This document shows, one piece after another, positions 6,165-8,834 of a stretch of 8,834 nt of DNA. The notes under the pieces were generated by a model. That model had not been told where the DNA came from. It made no database searches and worked only from the letters and a program-made list of their open reading frames with translations. A program made the translations under genes and the position numbers. This stretch comes from an uncultured Parabacteroides sp. Its GTDB lineage: Bacteria > Bacteroidota > Bacteroidia > Bacteroidales > Tannerellaceae. Each line of letters starts with the position of its first letter. Positions within the stretch are counted from its first letter, which is position 1. The stretch is from positions 1-8,834 of the forward strand of contig CALBYC010000150.1 of the NCBI GenBank assembly GCA_937890135.1, given 5' to 3'.

Positions 6165-6409
6165 AAAAATGAATCGAGAGCTTAAAGAGTTAAGCCGCAC
6201 TTGTTCGATTGGGAAACTCATCAAATTTTATTTAATTCCGAGACAAAGGCTTTTGCCGCCAATGGCGGGCCGCGCCCTTCGGGGTATGCTTAGCACGGCG
6301 GATTACAAAGGCGGCAAGGCGCTCAAATCCTGTCATACGGAGTTTGTTCATATCTACGGTGCGGCTTTTATTTATACAAAAGGCCATCCCCAAAAAGGAT
6401 GGTCTTTTT
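6165..6409 (+). ncRNA. Candidate structured small RNA of about 245 bases (rod-like, unassigned)
   Basis: The stretch starts at a strong promoter and ends at an intrinsic terminator. Nested long-range pairings are visible: AAGCCGCAC (6192-6200) with GTGCGGCTT (6359-6367), AAACTC (6214-6219) with GAGTTT (6340-6345), and TTGCCGCC (6253-6260) with GGCGGCAA (6310-6317). The first two helices enclose a symmetric internal loop of 13 bases on each side. The inner part holds a CCC-TTCG-GGG tetraloop hairpin (6275-6284) and a GCCG/CGGC helix (6269-6272 with 6296-6299). A 106-codon frame from 6169 runs through it and across the terminator, with a protein sequence that looks like nothing known, so I do not call it coding. 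The rod with a central symmetric loop is reminiscent of 6S RNA, but I saw no diagnostic 6S sequence. A long cysQ leader with an attenuator is the alternative. Confidence 0.5.
6378..6409 (+). terminator. Intrinsic terminator upstream of cysQ
   Basis: AAAAGGCCATCC (6378-6389) pairs with GGATGGTCTTTT (6397-6408), 12 pairs including one G-U, around a 7-base CCAAAAA loop. It is followed by T at 6405-6409. It ends the transcript from 6165 before cysQ, unless read-through is regulated. Confidence 0.85.
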
Positions 6410-6501
6410 GCGTAAATCCCTTCTTCATCGCTTTCATGCGGATTAGAGATATGGGCAGTCCCTTGGCTCATTCGTTTGTCTCATTGTAAATTAAATAGGA
6501 C
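6410..6501 (+). other. Short gap before cysQ without a clear promoter
   Basis: Only a degraded -7 candidate (TTCGTTTG near 6471) is visible and no matching -33 box, so cysQ may depend partly on read-through of the terminator at 6378-6409 or on an unrecognised promoter. The sequence TAGGAC just before the ATG at 6502 is too close to be a normal Shine-Dalgarno site, which is usual for this phylum. Confidence 0.4.
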
Positions 6502-7317
6502 ATGGATTTTGTCAATTACTTATATATAGCTATTCGGGTGGCTCTTGATGCTGGCAAGTCCATCATGGACATTTATACAGACCCCCATGCGGATTTTGGA
6601 ATAGAACGCAAGGCGGACAATTCACCCTTGACGCGGGCTGACCGTGCCGCTAACCGATTGATCATGGAGGCGTTGCCTGTTACGCCTTTCCCTATCCTGA
6701 GCGAGGAGGGAAAGCATGCCCCTTATGAAGAGCGGAAGAAATGGACTACTCTTTGGGTAGTTGACCCCTTGGATGGAACAAAAGAGTTTATCAAGCGTAA
6801 TGGCGAGTTTACAGTCAACATTGCCCTTGTGCATGAAGGGACTCCCGTGCTGGGGGTTATTTACGTGCCGGTTCGTAAGGAACTGTACTTTGCGGCGGAT
6901 GCAGTGGGCGCTTACAAACTGGAAAATGTAGATTGTTACTGCCAACCTTCCATGGATGAAATGAAGTCAAAGGCAGTACGCTTGCCACTTGCCAAAGGGC
7001 ATCAGGGGGTGGTCGTCGTGGCTTCCAGGTCCCACCAGTCGGAAGAGACCACTTACTATATCGAAACACTTCGTAAAAAAGGTCAACCGGTAACCTTGAT
7101 AAGTAGCGGAAGCAGCTTGAAAATCTGTTTGGTGGCCGAAGGCACGGCGGATATTTATCCTCGTTTCGCGCCGACGATGGAATGGGACACAGCGGCAGGC
7201 CATGCCATTGCGAAGGCGGCAGGTTGCGGCGTGTTTCATATCGATGAAAAAACGCCATTGACGTATAACAAGGCTGATTTATTAAACCCTTGGTTTGTGG
7301 TTAAGCATGAGTCTTGA
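6502..7317 (+). CDS. cysQ: 3'(2'),5'-bisphosphate nucleotidase CysQ
   Basis: This 271-residue protein of the inositol monophosphatase superfamily most likely hydrolyses 3'-phosphoadenosine 5'-phosphate (PAP) to AMP, clearing the by-product of PAPS-dependent sulfate transfer or reduction. The metal-site motifs are complete: LSEEGK (66-71, Glu68/Glu69), DPLDGTKEF (88-96, Asp88 and Asp91) and the C-terminal WDTAAGHAI (228-236, Asp229). The DGTKEFI wording after the second motif is typical of CysQ rather than inositol phosphatases. Length matches the family. It is followed, with an 11-base overlap, by an SLC13-type permease of the kind that carries sulfate, which supports a sulfur role. It lies downstream of a terminated structured transcript, so its own promoter is unclear. 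Confidence 0.93.
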   Translation: MDFVNYLYIAIRVALDAGKSIMDIYTDPHADFGIERKADNSPLTRADRAANRLIMEALPVTPFPILSEEGKHAPYEERKKWTTLWVVDPLDGTKEFIKRNGEFTVNIALVHEGTPVLGVIYVPVRKELYFAADAVGAYKLENVDCYCQPSMDEMKSKAVRLPLAKGHQGVVVVASRSHQSEETTYYIETLRKKGQPVTLISSGSSLKICLVAEGTADIYPRFAPTMEWDTAAGHAIAKAAGCGVFHIDEKTPLTYNKADLLNPWFVVKHES

Positions 7318-8834
7318 GATATTGTTCGTGCTGCTGACCCTGATAGGGATGATAGTCGCCTTGGTTTTGGACAAGATGCGCCCGGGAATAATATTGTTGA
7401 GCGCGACTGTCTTATTCTTGTGCACCGGCATTCTTTCCCCCACGGAAATGTTGGAAGGATTCAGCAACAAAGGGATGATTACGGTAGGGATGCTTTTTTT
7501 GGTAAGTGAAGGCATTCGTCAAAGCGGGGCATTGGGGCAGCTGATAAAGAAACTTCTGCCGTCCGGCAAGACTACTGTATTCAAAGCACAGCTCAGGATG
7601 TTACCCCCAATTGCGTTTATTTCCGCTTTCCTCAATAACACGCCGGTCGTCGTTATTTTTGCGCCGATTATAAAAAGGTGGGCTGAATCCGTACATCTCC
7701 CGGCCACCAAGTTCTTGATACCTCTTTCTTTTGTCACGATATTGGGCGGAATATGCACGCTTATAGGGACATCGACCAACTTGGTAGTCCATGGCATGAT
7801 ATTGGATGCAGGCTATGCTGGTTTTTCCATGTTTGAATTGGGGAAGGTGGGTGTCTTTATCGCTTTGGCGGGCATTTTATACATTTTCCTCTTTTCTAAA
7901 TATTTACTTCCGGATGACAGGACGGACAGAATAAATGAAGATGAGGACGAACAGCTTGGGAATCTGCACAGGGTGGATGCTGTGCTGGGTGCCCGCTTCC
8001 CCGGCATTAACAAGACATTGGGCGAATTTAATTTTACGAGGCATTACGGTGCGATTGTCAAGGAAGTGATAAGCGGGGACAAGCGTTTCACGCATGATTT
8101 GGAACATGTGAGATTAAGCGAAGGCGATACGCTCATCCTCTGGGCTGATGACTCGTTTATCCAGACGTGGGGCGAATCAAGTGTTTTCCTGATGCTTGCC
8201 AATGGTAAAGATAGCGAAGAACCTGTGTCGGAAAAGAAACGTTTGCTGGCTTTAGGGCTGTTGGTCATGATGATTGTTGGTGCGGCAATAGGGGAATTAC
8301 CCATAATGAGGGAGATGATACCCGGGCTGAAATTGGATATGTTTTTCTTCGTATGCGTCACGACAGTCATTATGGCGTGGACCAAAATATTCCCGGCCAA
8401 GAAATATACGAAATACATATCTTGGGACATACTGATCACCATAGCCTGTGCGTTCGCCATCAGTAGGGCGATGGAAAACTCCGGCTTTGCCTCATTGATA
8501 GCCGAGCAGATAATCCGGTTGACTGACACATGGGGTCCTTACGCTCTCTTGGCTGTTATTTTTTTGATAACGAATATATTCACGGAAATGATAACGAACA
8601 ACGCCGCGGCAGCTTTGAGCTTCCCGGTGGCTTTGTCGGTCGCATCACAGTTAGGGGTTGATCCAAAACCTTTTTTCGTCGTGATATGCCTGGCCGCGTC
8701 GGCCAGCTTCAGTACGCCGATTGGTTATCAGACAAATTTGATTGTGCAGGGGGTAGGTGGATATAAGTTTATGGATTTTGTGAAAATAGGCCTGCCTTTG
8801 AATATCATCACATTCATCATATCCGCCTTCGTAG
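7307..8834 (+). CDS. SLC13/DASS family permease with inserted RCK_C domain, C-terminus cut off
   Basis: The ATG at 7307 opens a frame that stays open to the right edge (509 codons seen). It begins MSLEILFVLLTLIGMIVALVL and overlaps the end of cysQ by 11 bases in another frame, which implies translational coupling. The N-terminal membrane half (about 1-200) has NNTPVVVIFAP (about 110) and GTSTNLVVHG (about 154). A soluble, charged segment at about 215-293 (LHRVDAVLGARFPG to GDTLILWADD) is a single RCK_C (TrkA_C) domain. The second membrane half repeats the signatures as TNNAAAALSFP (about 430) and STPIGYQTNLIV (about 469). These paired motifs form the sodium and anion sites of DASS carriers. 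With cysQ beside it, sulfate is the likely substrate; other dianions cannot be excluded. Few residues should be missing. Confidence 0.88.
   Translation, partial: MSLEILFVLLTLIGMIVALVLDKMRPGIILLSATVLFLCTGILSPTEMLEGFSNKGMITVGMLFLVSEGIRQSGALGQLIKKLLPSGKTTVFKAQLRMLPPIAFISAFLNNTPVVVIFAPIIKRWAESVHLPATKFLIPLSFVTILGGICTLIGTSTNLVVHGMILDAGYAGFSMFELGKVGVFIALAGILYIFLFSKYLLPDDRTDRINEDEDEQLGNLHRVDAVLGARFPGINKTLGEFNFTRHYGAIVKEVISGDKRFTHDLEHVRLSEGDTLILWADDSFIQTWGESSVFLMLANGKDSEEPVSEKKRLLALGLLVMMIVGAAIGELPIMREMIPGLKLDMFFFVCVTTVIMAWTKIFPAKKYTKYISWDILITIACAFAISRAMENSGFASLIAEQIIRLTDTWGPYALLAVIFLITNIFTEMITNNAAAALSFPVALSVASQLGVDPKPFFVVICLAASASFSTPIGYQTNLIVQGVGGYKFMDFVKIGLPLNIITFIISAFV

Noticed and set aside
6201..6213. 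GTTCGATT, resembling a tRNA T-loop
   Set aside because: No acceptor stem, anticodon arm or CCA end fits around it; tmRNA and RNase P signatures are also absent.
6169..6489. A 106-codon frame starting close to the promoter at 6129-6158
   Set aside because: It runs through perfect RNA helices and a strong intrinsic terminator, and the protein resembles no family. RNA is the better reading, though coding is not strictly excluded.
8044..8529. A 161-codon frame on the minus strand
   Set aside because: It lies antisense within the SLC13 permease, whose motifs on the plus strand are clear.

Overview
The window looks like chromosome from a Bacteroidales bacterium (Bacteroides/Parabacteroides type). 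The reasons are promoters of the TTTG-N18-20-TAnnTTTG type in front of several genes, weak or absent Shine-Dalgarno sites, a Bacteroidetes-style transketolase, and a Tat-targeted lipoprotein of the sugar-epimerase-like TIM-barrel family. The species cannot be told from the sequence alone.

Layout. (1) 1-547, minus: the N-terminal part of a bile acid:sodium symporter-family (BASS) membrane transporter that runs off the left edge. (2) 718-1632, plus: an exported TIM-barrel sugar isomerase/epimerase-like lipoprotein, ended by a two-way terminator at 1652-1691. (3) 1702-2664, minus: a two-gene operon of an ECF sigma factor and a small two-helix membrane protein that may be its anti-sigma partner. 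(4) 2860-3255, plus: a divergent three-helix membrane protein resembling DUF6249. (5) 3341-5813, minus: transketolase followed by ribose-5-phosphate isomerase B, a non-oxidative pentose phosphate operon. (6) 5814-6501: a 688-base gap with no convincing protein gene. It holds the tkt promoter, a block of GC-rich hairpins and a 12-base tandem repeat. It also holds a textbook Bacteroidales promoter that feeds a structured stretch ending in a strong intrinsic terminator, which is probably a small RNA gene. (7) 6502-8834, plus: cysQ (PAP phosphatase) overlapping by 11 bases an SLC13/DASS permease with an inserted RCK_C domain, open at the right edge. This pair suggests a sulfate uptake and PAPS-related locus that continues beyond the window.

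The most interesting signal is between the sigma factor and the divergent membrane gene. Both transcription directions carry the same bipartite element, TGTAACCT-N14-CGTCAATA, with all 16 bases and the spacing identical. This has the form of an ECF promoter (TGTAAC-N16-CGTC). It predicts that the sigma factor drives its own operon and the divergent membrane gene, making a self-contained regulon of three genes. A separate housekeeping-type promoter lies just upstream on the sigma-factor side and could supply the basal level.
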